This document shows positions 24,393-36,548 of a DNA stretch of 64,000 bases, piece by piece. Location of the stretch: positions 10,753,001-10,817,000 of the forward strand of contig CM065384.1 in the NCBI GenBank assembly GCA_033060915.1. The letters run 5' to 3'. Position 1 is the stretch's first letter; every line of letters begins with the position of its first letter. The position numbers and the translations under genes were made by a program. This DNA comes from Euryodendron excelsum. Lineage: Eukaryota > Streptophyta > Magnoliopsida > Ericales > Pentaphylacaceae. The notes under the pieces are model-generated. The model did no database searches and was not told the origin of the DNA. It saw only the letters and a program-made list of their open reading frames with translations.

Positions 24393-27300
24393 TAAAACCT
24401 TTTCCAGCGTAAAAGAGGTCTGCAAACTCAGTCTAAAAATCCTAATATTCGATATACAGAGCTCGTAGCCTCCCTAAACCCTAGCTTCACTAGGTTTTCC
24501 AAACCCTAGCCACCATACACAAACCCTAGCCTCCTATACACTCATACACACCCCTATACACTTATACACTAGCCTCCAACCCTCCATTGAAGACTTCGAT
24601 TGCTGCAACTCGAAGCTCTCGAAGATCAAGACAAAACTCTCGAAGATTGAAGTGAAGACCAAAGAAAAAGCAAGAAAAGCAAGGCGCGCAAAGCCAAGCG
24701 AAATAGACAAGACATACGGTAGGTTTTCGCTTTAAGTTTCTACACTTCCCCCTCTCTCTTCTCTCTTCTAACCCACTTGGGTTTTCTTCTATGTTAATCC
24801 CCCATCTCTTTCCCCCCCTTTCTTTGCATGCTTGAAACAAGGAGATTCCCGGTCCATGTTAGGATTAGACTATTGGAGGGTCATCGTGTTGGGGGCTTTC
24901 TTTTAGTCTAACCAGAGACCATGTGGGTTGGACCCCCTTGATTATGTGGTGAAGCCTTAACTTTGTATGTTCACAACCACAATTTGCATTGTGTATATCA
25001 TTATCTTGCATTCTTCCAAAAATCGTTTTCAAACTCGTTTTCAAATCTTGCATTAAACTTGTTTTCAAAATTACATAAAAAATCTCCTTTTTCAAAAACT
25101 TGTTTTCAAAATCACAATCCTAGGATGATTCTAGCCTTTCCATGGCTAGGATTGCTTTAGGAAAGTGTTAAATTTAAAGTGACCAATATGGTCTATATTT
25201 TCAACTCATTGTTGTTTTCAAAACCACTTTCTTAAAGTGGTTCTAACCTTCTTATAGTTAGAATCGCTTTAGGAAAGTAAGACATTTTTATACTTTCCAA
25301 AAGACTCTCTTTTAAAAAGTCTCTCTTTCTAAAACCTTCTTTTTCAACATGCTTTCTAAAAACTCTTATTTCCAAAATTGTTTTCTAAAAGCTTCCTCCA
25401 AAAATCTATTTTTTTCAAAACTCCTTTTTAAACTCGTTTCCAAAACACTCTCCTCAAAATCCACTTTCTAAAAACGCTCCCTAAATCTCTTTCCTAAAAA
25501 CTCTTTCCAACAATCTCCTTCTAAAAATCTTTCCAAAACTCTCTCTTCAAAACTCACCTTCTAGAAATTCCTTCCTAGGATTTCCTTCCCAAAACCCTCT
25601 TTCCAAAAACTCACTTTCCAAAAACTCTTTCCTTAGAGTCCAAGTCAAACCCTAGAGCCCACAATCAGGAAACCCTAATTTTCTTTCCAAAAACGTGATT
25701 TTCAACCTTGCCCCAAACCTAGGTTTCCAAAACCTCTTGTTTTCCACATCAAAACTATCATATTTCCAAAACCTCTTTTTTACGTCAAAACTATAGTCTT
25801 CCCAAATTTAGGGTTTCTAAAAGCTCTCTTTCCAAATTCTTGTCAAATCCAATCTTCCCTTTAGTTCACCAAATTCAATCTCCTGTTTAGAAAACTAGAT
25901 CTAATCATCCGTTTTTGGAAACAAAATCAAACCTTCTCTTTTAGATATAAAATTCAATCCCTTGTTTTAGGAAATAGGAATCTTAACCCTTCCTAGTCTA
26001 AATCTTTCCTAATTCAATTTCTTCCTAATCTTCTACTTTCTTAAATCTTAAGTTTCCAAAACTTGAACATAAAAATCTTTCCTAAATTTTAAAATTCAAC
26101 TTTCACATCTTTTCTAATTCACCCTTTCCTAATTCTACCCCTTTTCAAATCTTAACTTTCCAAATCCAAGTTTATAAATCCTTCTTAAACTCAAACCTTT
26201 CCTAATCTCAAGATTTTCTAAAACTCAAACTCTAAAACTTTCTAAGTCTTAAACTTTCTAAATTTCAAATCTTTCCAAATTCGAAGTTTTCCAAATTCAA
26301 AACTTTCTTAGGTTAAAACTTTCTAAACCCAAAACTTTTTAAATTCTAAACTTTCCTAAACTTCAAATCTTCCAAAATCTAAAACTTTCTAAACTAAAAA
26401 CTTTCTTATTTTCAAAACCTTCCCTATTTCAAAACATTCCAGATTCAAAACTTCTCTATTTCAAAACATTCCAAATTCTAAACTTTTCAACTTTCAAAAC
26501 TTCCTAATTTCAAAACCTTTCCTAAAATGAAAACTTTCCTAATTCGAATACTTTTTTAAATTGAAACTTTCCTAAAACGAAACTTTCCAAAATGACACTT
26601 TTCTAATTCGAAACTTTCTTAATCCAAAACTTTTCCTAAAATAGAACTTTCCTAATTTGCGTCTTTCCTAAATGCAATCTTTTTCTAAATTATCTAAGTC
26701 CACATTCTAGTAAAATCTTTTCTTAAAACCCCTCTAAGTCAAATCTTTCTTGAACCTCTTCTCTTTCCTAAGTCTAGGTTTCCTAAACCTCAATCTTTCC
26801 AATACAAGTCTAAATCTTTCTTCCAAGTTCTACCTTCCCAAGCCAAAGTCCAACCTTTTCAATTCCAAAATTCTAAATTTCGATTTCTAATATTCTATTC
26901 TAAATTCAAATCAAATCCTTTTTCCAAGCAAAATCTCTTTCTTCCAATCCAACCTTCTATTTTCAATCAGACTCTTGTCCAAACTACGACTAATCTGATT
27001 CGTCTAAAATGATACGTAGGCAACCCTCATGGGTGCGGTAACAACATTTTTCAAGTTTTTATTCCCACAGAATCTTTCCAAATCTCCAATCTATTTTCAA
27101 ACTTCTAATTCCAAATTTCTATTTCCAAATCTCTATTTTCAATTTCCAAAACCTTCTTTCCAAATTCAAACTTCTATCTCTTTCTTTTCAAATCAATTTC
27201 TTTCTAAATCTATTTTTCAATTCTCTTTTCTTGCATTAGCATATCATGCATCATGCCTTTTAAAAATTCTTTTATAAAGTGGATAAGATTGAACATTAGT

Positions 27301-27775
27301 TAGTTGAAGACTCTCATAGATGAATCTAGGGTAAATAGACATGTAGGTACTGCAAGGGCGGGGTAGGGTGATGACTTAGTGCGTTTTCCCTACACGTAAC
27401 CAGCCTCCGAACCCAGATCACTATTTTCGAAAGACCAAAATGGAGTTTATTTTCAAAAAGGGCTTAAATGTTTTCTAACGGTTGCCAAACAACCTGTTTT
27501 CTTAAAAACCCTCTCTTGAAGAGATATTTTCAAAATCGTTTTCCAAAACCCTAGGTGTAGTTTTCGGATTATGCTTAGTTTTTAGGTGACCTAACTCACC
27601 TTAATCAAGTTAGGTGGTGACTCCAAACCTTTTCCAAAGGCCCTTTATTCAAATCAATTTTCAATTCAAACATAGTCACACTCATTCTTCTAGGAGGGTG
27701 AGTTCTACCGAGAGAGTACAGCATTTTTCTCGCTTGTGTGTGTATTCCTCGAGTGCGAAAAATCTGGGTGCGACA

Positions 27776-28065
27776 AAGATCAGATAGTCTTTTGAACTTC
27801 TATTCTTCTTTTGGGATTTCCCTTTCAAGTTGTGCCATTTTCTTGCCAGGATGTGATAGCATTTGCATCACTTTCAGATATTCATTGATTCGTTCTCCCC
27901 CTCTCTTTTGCTGAAAAGGAAAACTCCTCCAAGTGGGGCTCTTGAGTGACGGCCGATATCACCCTTTTGGTAAAGCAACCGGTAGCTGTCACCCTTAGTT
28001 CGAGAAGACTTTGAAAGCTATTTAAAAGTGTAGGAAAGCCTATAATTTTTTTTGGTAGAACCATT
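27776..28065 (-). pseudogene. Element B gag, downstream fragment (decayed)
   Basis: On the minus strand this continues the Gag frame broken at 34484 by insertion L2b. The L-Q-W codons just inside 34484 are followed here by F-Y-Q, matching the W-[FY]-Y context that follows the SLTG motif in plant gypsy Gag proteins. Further on, KRGGERINEY and QMLSHPGKKM-like stretches fit the region following the capsid core, but in different frames with stops between. It is interrupted on its left by S3 (TSD AAGAT). Confidence 0.5.
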
Positions 28066-28825
28066 GAACTTTTCAAATTATAAGAGTCCTATAAAGACAT
28101 GATCAATTAATGTAGGGCAAATATAAATTCATGCATTATCAAGATACGGCTTAGCTTGAAATGATCAACATCAACTATGCATGAAACCATACAAAATAAG
28201 CACAATTGGTCGTGAGGTGATCAAGACCATATCAGTGACAATGTAATAGTGTAAGCGTGAACTTCATAGAGACTAATGAGAATATAGACCCTAGGTGTGA
28301 TCTAGGATGGCGTACTTGGTCTAATAGCTTGCAGATTGACACACCTAGAAGTCAAACCTGTCTCATCCCATGATTCTTTTTTTTTTTTTTTTTTTTATGG
28401 AATTCCAACCCTATCTCTCTATTGGTGGAAAAATTAAAATATAAAGATATAGTGGCTTTCACACACATGAGTATGTAGCCTTCCCCTGTTGTCACATAAC
28501 AATGGTAGCTGTACTCACACTCACTGGCATAGGGTCATTATTTTGGTGGGTTTGGGAAGGTGAAGGGTAGAGGAAGAAGTCCCTTACTTGCTTCAACTGG
28601 TTCTTCTTTACTCTCTCTCTCCCCGTCTTCCTCTTTCCCAGGTTTCTGTCTCTATCTCTATCTTTCTCTCTCTACAATTCTTTCTCTATAGTCTCTCTCT
28701 CTATTTCAAACTTCTGTGAACAACCCTAAGGGAGTGGGGTTTTAGGTATATATTTTTATGGAGTGGGGTGAGTGCATTGTATGATGGGTTGGTCGGTGCA
28801 TGGTGGGCATTCTTTCCCTAGTCCC

Positions 28826-28926
<101 letters not shown>

Positions 28927-29424
28927 TAACTAGCCACTAGGTGGCTTTGCATAGGTGTTTCATGTCCAGCTTGTGGGATGCACCATAGCTTGTTTTGGGA
29001 GGCTCCCTCTCTCTCTCTCTCTTGGTTTCTTTGTACAATGTACTCTATATATATGTATATAACCAACCATTAGTTGGCTGGTACGAGACATGATATGTCT
29101 AGCATTTAGGGTGCAAAGTGTGTGTAGTGGGTGTGTTATTTATCTATGTATTAATATTACATTAATATCACTAATTATATATATATATATATGTAAGCAC
29201 CCCATTTTTGACCGCTCGGCAGTCTACACTCTGTCCAGACTTGTTTTCAAGTCATTATGGACATATTCCAATCGAAACCAATCCTCTAGTCCAAATTCCG
29301 TCTTTCCATCGCTTCGCGGGCCTGTCAGGCCTGAATAGAGGCAAAATGACCAAAGTGCCCTTAGGGGCATTGTCCTTTCTGATTTCAATTCCAATCCTTC
29401 TCTCGAGATAGTTTATTCCTCGAG

Positions 29425-29815
29425 ACGGTCCGAGTAGCAAAACTACTCACAAAACCATTAGAGTAGCGGAAATACTCGCAGAGCCGTTAGAGTAGCGGAA
29501 ATACTCGCAGAGCCGTTAGAGTAGCGGAAATACTCAACCGTTAGAGTAGCGGAAATACTCACAGAACCGTTAGAGTAGCGGAAGTACTCACAGAATCGTT
29601 AGAGTAGCGAAAATACTCGCAGAGCCATTAGAGTAGCGGAAATACTCAACCGTCCGAGTAGCAGAAATACTCACAAATCATCAAACCCGTCCGAGTAGCA
29701 GAAATAATCACAAATCATCAAACCCGTCCGAGTAGCGGAAATACTCACAAATCATCAACCCCGTCCGAGTAGCGAAAATACTCACACCGTTAGAGTGGCG
29801 AAAACACTCAAAACC
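29425..29815. repeat. U3 minisatellite with GAGTA...TACTC hairpin units (S4)
   Basis: About 13 units of roughly 28-33 bp follow the pattern cgttaGAGTAgcggaaaTACTCacaga. Each unit is an imperfect inverted repeat (GAGTA/TACTC) with a 6-7 nt loop. The same unit occurs about 8 times in S5 (56640-56925) and only 3 times in each LTR of element A and in S1. Confidence 0.92.
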
Positions 29816-29889
29816 TAGGTCAACACCAGTGGCTGTTAGCCCACTTTGGTGAAAAATGACCAAATTACCCTTAGGACCTTTTTTCGAGA

Positions 29890-30440
29890 CTTTCCGGTCA
29901 AGATGACCATTTTGCCCCTAGGCATCCGAATGCCCCGGGAACCACACCGGCTCTGGGTATCAAACCGGTAACCTCCCGAGAATACTTTTTATAGTATTCT
30001 CAATCTTCCTTTACTTTTTCGGATCATTCCGAGTTAGTTCCGGCCAACCCGGTACAAAATGACCGTTTTGCCCCTGGAGGGCCGGTCTCCTTCTTCGACC
30101 ACACCGGCTCTGGGTATCAAACCGGTAATGTCCCGAGAACACTTTTTATAGTGTTCTCGACCTTCTTTTACCTTTTTGGATCATTCCGAGTTAGTTCCGG
30201 CAAACCCGGTACAAAATGACCGTTTTACCTCTGGTGGGCCGGTCTCCATTTCCGACCACGCCGGCCCTGGGAATCAAACCGGCAACCTCTGGGAACATCC
30301 TGAATAATGTTTCCAGATCCCAAGTCTTCTTTCGGGACAGTCTGAGTCTGTCCCGGCAGTTTCCTAGTCTGATTGACCGTTTTGCCCCTAAAGGCTCGGT
30401 CAACCTTTCCGCCCCACCTTATCTTCATTTTTCAAGTCAA
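29890..30440. repeat. 157-bp U3 tandem repeat (S4)
   Basis: Three units start accacaccggctctgggtat-like at 29941, 30098 and 30255, an exact 157-bp spacing. Each includes AAAATGACCGTTTTGCCCCT, GTATCAAACCGG and a block with an inverted repeat around 'gagaata...tattctc'. Equivalent repeats occur in all LTRs of the family (for example 15960-16150, 41150-41480, 56170-56520, 61810-62160). Confidence 0.88.
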
Positions 30441-30637
30441 ATATCTCCAGGACACTATTTTAAGTGTTCCTGCTCCTTTCCAGCCTTCCGGGTCATTCCC
30501 GGCTCTTTCAAATCATTCCCGGACTTTCCGGAGTCACTCCTAGTGAAGCCAGGCTAAAGATTGTATGGTAGTCACTAGTATAGGCGTCCAAATCTAGTCA
30601 AAGATACGTTGCTTGCCGACCTTAATTGTTTCCTAAA

Positions 30638-30703
30638 TGGCTGGCGCCACTAGTAGTGGCACCAAGCCAAAAAATGGCCTGGCGCCACTGCAACAGGCGC
30701 CAA
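30638..30703. repeat. GGCGCC palindromic promoter-proximal modules (S4)
   Basis: CTGGCGCCACTAGTAGTGGCaCC followed by CTGGCGCCACTGCAACAGGCGCC: two imperfect palindromes, 15 bp upstream of the TATA box. Counterparts: 4256-4305, 15508-15600, 24265-24367, 40829-40890, 55710-55805 and 61498-61545. A further copy lies in element A's 3' UTR (42498-42562). Confidence 0.8.
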
Positions 30704-30717
30704 GTTTGTCTTCCTTC

Positions 30718-30725
30718 TATAAATA
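30718..30725 (+). promoter_or_regulatory. LTR TATA box (S4)
   Basis: TATAAATA lies 1,527 bp from the LTR start, followed by CGTAAAAAGGGTCTGCAAAC, conserved in all copies. The transcript probably starts 25-35 bp downstream. Confidence 0.72.
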
Positions 30726-33700
30726 TAGAGCCTCGTTCAACGTAAAAAGGGTCTGCAAACTTAACCTAGAAATCACACAATCCGATATACAGAGCTCGAG
30801 CACCTCCAAAAACCCTAGTTTCCTTAGGTTCTCCAAACCCTAGCCACCCTACACTAAACCCTAGCCATTATACACAAACCCTAGCCTCCTATACACTTAC
30901 ACACTCCCCCATATACTCATACACTAGCCTTCAACCATCTTTTGAAGACTGGAGGAGCTGCAACCCGAAGCTTGAAGATAACTCTTGAAGACGAAAGACA
31001 AAGATCAAGACCGAAGACTGAAGACTGCACGGCGCGCAAAATAAACAAGATACAAGGTAGGCTCCCTCTTTAATTTTTCGTACTTCCCCCCTCTCTTCTC
31101 TCTCCAACCCACTTGGGTTTTCTCTATTTTAATCCCCCATCTCTTCCCCCCCCCCCCATCCCTTTCTTTGCATGCTTGAAACAAGGGGATTCCCGGTCCA
31201 TGTGTAGGATTGGACTATTGGAGAGTCACCGTGTCGGAGACTTTCTTCTAGTCTAACCAAAGACCACGTGGGTCCGGCCCCCTTGATTATATGGTGAAGC
31301 CTTAGCCTTGTATGTTCACGACCCCCAAATTGCATTGTGCATATCATGGTCTTGCATCTTCCAAAAACCGTTTTCAAAGTTGTTTTTCAAAACGTTTTCA
31401 AACTTGTTTTCAAAATTGCATCAAAATCTCTTTTTCAAAAACTCGTTTTCAAAACCACAATTCTAGGGTGATTCTAGCCTTTCCATGGCTAGGGTTGCTT
31501 TAGGAAAGTGTTATATTAAAAGTGGCCTTTTGGTCTATATTTTCAAACCTTGTTTTCAAAACCACGTTCTTAAAGTGGTTCTAGTCCTCTTATGGCTAGA
31601 ATTGTTTTAGGAAAGTGAGATGTTTTTTACACTTTCTAAACTCTCTCTTTTCAAAAATCTCTTCCTAAAAATCTCTTTTCAACATACTTTCCTAAAACTC
31701 TCCTTTTTCAAAATTGTTTTCAAAAACTCCCTTCCAAAATCTATTTTTCAAAACTATCTTTTTCAACTCCTCTCCAAAATCTTTTCCTCAAAATTCACTT
31801 TCTAAAATCACTCCCTAGATTCACTTTCCTAAAAAAATCTCTCCTAAAAATCTTTCCAAAAACTCTCTTTTCTAAAATCCTCCTTCTAGAAATTCCCCTC
31901 TAGGTTTTCCTTCCAAAACCTTCGTTTTCAAAAACGCACTTTCTAAAAATCCCTTTTCCTTAGAGCCCAAGTCAAGCCCTAGAACCCACAATTAGGAAAC
32001 CCTAATTTTCTTTCCAAAAATATGGTTTTCAAACTTTGCCCCAAACCTAGGTTTCCAAAATCTCTTGTTTTCACATCAAAACTATACATGTTTCCAAAAC
32101 CTATTTTCTACGTCAAAACTACAATTTTCCAAAATTAGGGTTTCTAGAATTTCCCTTTCCAAATCCTTGTTAAATCCTATCTTCTCTTTAAGAAACCAAA
32201 TCCAATCTCCCCATTTAGGAAACTAGATCCAATCCTCCGTTTTTGGAAACAAATCCCAAACCTTTCCTAATCCGACTTTTTATCCTTCCTAAACTTCCAC
32301 TTTCCTAAACCTTAAGTTTTCAAAAACTTGAACATAAAAATCTTTCCTAATTCAACCCTTTCCTAATTCAACCCCCTTTCTAAATCTTAACTTTCCACAT
32401 TCAAACTTTTAAACCTTTCCTAAATTCAAACCTTTCTTAATTTTCAAGATTTTCTAAAACTCTAAAATTTTCTAAAATCTTAAATCTTTCTAAACCCAAA
32501 TCTTTCTAAACTCTAAACTTTCCAAAACTTCAACATCTTTCCAAATCTAAGACTTTTCTAAACTAAAAATTCTCTTAATTTAAAACTTTCTAAACTCAAA
32601 ACTTTCTTTTTCTTAATTCAAACATTTCCTAAGTTGAAAAATTCCCTTTTTCAAACCTTTCCAAAAACGAAACTTTCCAATTTTCAAAACTTCCCTATTT
32701 CAAAACATTTCTAAATTCAATACTTTCCCATTTCAAAACTTTCCTAAAGTGAAAACTTTCTTAAATTCCAAATTTCCTAATTTTAAAACTTTCCAAAAAT
32801 AAAACTTTCCTAATTCGAAACTTTCCCAAATCGGACCTTTCCTAATTCGAACCTTTCCTAAATCTAATCTTTCCAAATCTTCCAAGTCCAACATTCGAGT
32901 CAAATCTTTCTAAATCTCAAGTCTTTCCTAGGTCTCCTATCTTTCCTAAGTCTAGGTTTCCTAAACCTCCATCTTTCCTAAAACCAAATCTTTCCAAAAT
33001 CAATTTTTCCAAAACAAGTCTAAATATTTCTTCCAAGTTCTGTCTTTCCAAATCAAAGTCTAATCTTTTCAATTTCAAAATTCTAAATTCCAATTTCCAA
33101 TCTTCTATTCTAAGTTCAAATCAAATCCTCTTTCCAATCAAAATCTCTTTCTTCCAATCCAACCTTCTATCTTCTATCGGACTCCGGTCCGAACTACGAC
33201 TGACCTGATTCCCCCAAAGGAATACGTAGGCAACCTCCATAGGTGCGGTCACAATATTTTTCAAACTTTCAATTCCACCCTCATGGGTGCGGTTGTCAAA
33301 GTCTTTTCAAATCTCAAATTCCAATCAATTCTCAAAATTCCAAAATTTCTATTTTCAAACTTCTACTTTCAATTTTCAAACTTTTCAATTTCAATTCTAT
33401 TTCTTCAAATCTATTTTCAAATCAAATCAATTTCTATTTTCCAATTCTCTCATCTTGCACTTGCATATCATGCATAATATTTTTCAAACATTGTTTTTCT
33501 AAAGTGAATAGGATCAACCATTTGTTAATTCAAGACTCTCATAGGTGAATCTAGAGTAGATTGACATGTAGCTACCGAAAGGGCGGGGTAGGGTGATAGC
33601 TTAGTGCGTCTTCCCTACACGTAACCAACCTCCAAACCTAAATCACTGTTCTCGAAAGACCAAAAAGGAGTTATTTTTCTAAAAAGGGCTAAATGTTTTT

Positions 33701-34483
33701 CAAAGGTTGCCAAACAACCCGTTTTCTTAAAAACCCTCTCTTAAGGTGGTATTTTCAAAAATCGTTTTCCAAAACCCTAAGTGTAGTCTTCGGATTATTC
33801 TTAGTTTTTAGGTGACCTAACTCACCTTAATCAAGTTAGGTGGCGACTCCGAATCTTTTTCAAAAGCCCTTTATTCAAATCAATTTTCAATTCAAACCTA
33901 GTTGCACTCATTCTTTTAGGAGGGTGAGTTCTAACGAGAGAGTACAACATTTTTCCCGCTTGGGTGAGTATTCCTCGAGTGCGAAAAATCTGGGCGCGAC
34001 AATATATATAAGAGCACTATGTATATATTAAGGGTAAAGGTTGGCCATGCATGCAGCCAAGGGGTGCTCCCTAATGTGTATGTATATATACTTTATATCA
34101 CAAGGTATATACCCGGCTATTTAAAGCCAAATGGTGCTTCAATCTACAAAAAAAATTGGCCATGCACTCCAATTTGGTGTTTTTAGTAAAAATACATGTA
34201 ACTTAATATAATGGCTTAGAAAAATAAGGTTTTGCATGTGATGACTAAATTTGTTTGAATGTATAAGATTCAAGGCCTTCACTAATGTATGAGGTCTTAA
34301 AATGGAGTTGAAAGAGTCAGCTTATGGCCTTGATATTCTCCATGCACTATTACGTGCGAGTAAGGTGTCATACTGGGGTTTAACTATGTCTTAGAAATTT
34401 TTCTAGCATAATTTTTGAGTGACGGACGTTCCAATCCTATTAGGGATGTAATGTAGTCAATTAGAAAAATTACAAGTATTACA

Positions 34484-35046
34484 CCATTGCAGTGTGGACC
34501 CAGTTAAGATGTGTTGGAAGAGTTGCATAAAAAGTTTTGGGTCATTCCTATGGGCACTCAATGCCCTATCATAAAGGCGAAGGTGGGCTATAGGGTTGTC
34601 AGTGCCATTGTACTTTTAAAAGTCAGGCATTTTGAACTTGGCCAACCTTGGATGATCTAGGAAAAAGTAGAGCTCATCGTCAGAAGTGAGCCCAAAAGGG
34701 TCATAGCCATGGAGGCTCCGTAGTGAGCCTTCCAAACCTTGGATCTCCAGGCTTAGATAGTATGGGGAAATTCTTTTTGCAGCAGGTAAGAGTAGTATAG
34801 CCTCTTCTTCTTCAGTATTGGCCCCCTTGGAGTCCTCTTTGTTTTTCCTAATAGTGTCAGATTAAAGCACAATCCTCAGGTTGGCAGGTTTAGAGTCTTT
34901 GGAAAAACAGTGGATGATGATGGGGCTAAAACAACATCTTTTGTAACCATGGCTTGGATGAGCTTAAACATCTTGTCAATCTTGGTTCTCATCTCATTGA
35001 CCTCATCTCGAGAGACTAGGGAGGACTCGTCAGGATTGGCTGCCAT
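34484..35046 (-). pseudogene. gag: Element B gag, upstream fragment with capsid core (decayed)
   Basis: On the minus strand an ATG at 35046 opens a frame of about 56 codons starting MAANPDESS with a charged helical segment (EVNEMRTKIDKMFKLI). In another frame further on there is a clear Retrotrans_gag-type core: DDELYFFLDHPRLAKFKMP, a TAA stop at 34616-34618, KYNGTDNPIAHLRLYDR, and LFMQLFQHILTGS ending in LQW at the L2b breakpoint. Y-x-G-T-x-x-P-x-x-H-L and the F-x-x-[SI]-L-T-G motif are hallmarks of plant Ty3/gypsy Gag. At least one frameshift and one nonsense codon make it non-functional. Gag would form the virus-like particle. Confidence 0.75.
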
Positions 35047-36524
35047 TAGCAGAGCTCTTTGTTAGGTGACAATCGGGTCTCTAGGTGGTTGTGGATCTTT
35101 CTTGCAAGCAATGATGTCTTTTTTGTGGTGTAGTCCCTATGCCCCTGGGAAATGAAGGAAAGAGGGAAAGAAAGAAACAAACAAGGACATAAGCCATGGG
35201 TTAGTGTTCGATATTTAGGAAACTTTATGCGATGCATGTCTTAGGGGTGTCCCTACTTGAGAGTAAGACTAAATAAGATGCATTTGGCTCATTTTTTGGA
35301 GATAAAGATTTTGCCCCTGTATGCAGATACTTTACAATTGATTGAGAACACGCATTCATTCATACATTTCTTCGTAGAAAATAAAAGGGTACATTGAACC
35401 TTGAGTTTGAATACAGGAAAATTGGAGTACTTTTTAATAGGAGGGAAGGGGAATATTTTTGCCTTTAGTTGATGTTGAGAGGTCATTGACCTTGCATTTT
35501 GGGTTGGCCTTTGTCTTCTTTGGCAATCCTATCTCCGTGAGCATAGAGGGATTGAGACCCCTCTTGATGGAAGGACTTGAGATGCATGCCATGAGCCCAT
35601 AGGGTTACGTGGGAACCCTTAGGATTTTCATATGTTTTATGCAGGGAAGAGTGAGCTTGATGTCACTCTCTATGGGTTGATCATAGGCATGAGAATGCAT
35701 CTGATTTCAGTTACTTTGGAAATATTGTCATGAAATGGAGTATTGGATGCATGCACAAGTATGCAAGAGTATAAAGAGGGATAGTGCAATAGTAAAGTAA
35801 ACATGCATGCATGAACATTATACGAACATTATAAAAGTTGAGATAGACAAGAATAAATAGAAGTAAAGCAGTTGCCCTTTTCTCTATAGTTTTGAAATTA
35901 ACGTACGTGTCTTAAATCCGACAGAGATTTAGCTGTGCATGGGTTTCTACATGAGCACCAAGTTGAGGGTTTACTAATGCTTCTGAAGAAGGCCTAGTTC
36001 CTAGATCTTCAAACATAGGCTCACTCCCTAAGGTGGTGCCATTATCGGTTGGAGATCTAAGTGGGGAAACTATCAAGACATCATTGACTAAGATACTGAC
36101 ACAGTATCGGCCAACAACCAATATATCATTCCCCCTTCTAACTAGAAGGGATATAACTAGGTAAAGAATACAAATATACAAATGTGAGTGCACATGCAGT
36201 GCGTGTATGATATTTTGAAAGGTAGAGGAAAGGGTCCAACATTTCCCACCCATCTTGTCCATTTCATCCTGTCATTCATGGGAATTTATATGAACAATAA
36301 AGATAAATGTGAACATGGTCCACCTATAAAATAAAATGCAAAATGTTAGTACATTGATGACAAACATAAGATCAAATGATTGAATATGAATTGAATGCAA
36401 GCGATGACAATCCTTGCAAAGTTTGATTTTGAAAATTTTGAAATGGATAGAGTTGGACAAATTAATTAAAGAATCCAGATGAGTGAAAGATAAAGAGACA
36501 TGACAATGGCCTAACCCTCTAAGT
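35047..36524 (-). other. Element B leader between PBS and gag
   Basis: It matches element A's leader in order: 'gcccctgtatgcaga' (35315 / 51710), 'ggcaatcctatctccgtgagc' (35521 / 51991), and 'gtgtcttaaatccg' (35908 / 57492). A 116-codon frame (36262-35912) lies here, but the same frame is not kept in A, so I do not call it a gene, although Ogre elements are known to have an extra ORF before gag. Confidence 0.65.
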
Positions 36525-36548
36525 GTCCGCAGTGGAGTCGTTAACTAT
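36525..36548 (-). promoter_or_regulatory. Degenerate primer binding site of element B
   Basis: Next to the LTR edge the minus strand reads TTAACGACTCCACTGCGG, which aligns with element A's TGGCGACTCCGCTGGG. It supports 36549 as the inner edge of a 5' LTR. Confidence 0.6.

Larger units (their letters stand above)
22669..27775 (+). mobile_element. Solo LTR S3 (5,107 bp)
   Basis: It begins TGTAAGCATCCCATTTTTG and ends AATCTGGGTGCGACA, with perfect flanking AAGAT (22664-22668, 27776-27780). It holds all family landmarks: U3 tandem repeats with CGTCTTTC at 22870-23110, 'CGGCTCTGGGTATCAAA' repeats at about 23725 and 23890, GGCGCC modules 24265-24367, TATA box 24385, the GCATGCTTGAAACAAGG block near 24828, and U5 blocks near 26980-27040 and 27340-27370. 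No internal region. Confidence 0.93.
29192..34001 (+). mobile_element. Solo LTR S4 (4,810 bp)
   Basis: It begins TGTAAGCACCCCATTTTTG and ends AATCTGGGCGCGACA. The ATATA duplication (29187-29191, 34002-34006) is perfect, though it lies in an AT repeat and so is weaker evidence than for the other solos. All family landmarks are present and uninterrupted; there is no internal region. Confidence 0.92.

Noticed and set aside
29425..29815. CRISPR-like array of ~30-bp repeats
   Set aside because: Units are contiguous tandem repeats without unique spacers, in plant LTR DNA.
33243..33548. Phenylalanine/serine-rich ORFs (FSNLKFQSILK-type)
   Set aside because: These come from the pyrimidine-skewed U5 repeats and recur in every LTR copy in either frame.
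35912..36262. 116-codon ORF upstream of gag in element B, possible Ogre ORF1
   Set aside because: The homologous leader of element A (57500-57860) does not keep the frame, and the sequence has no recognisable domain.
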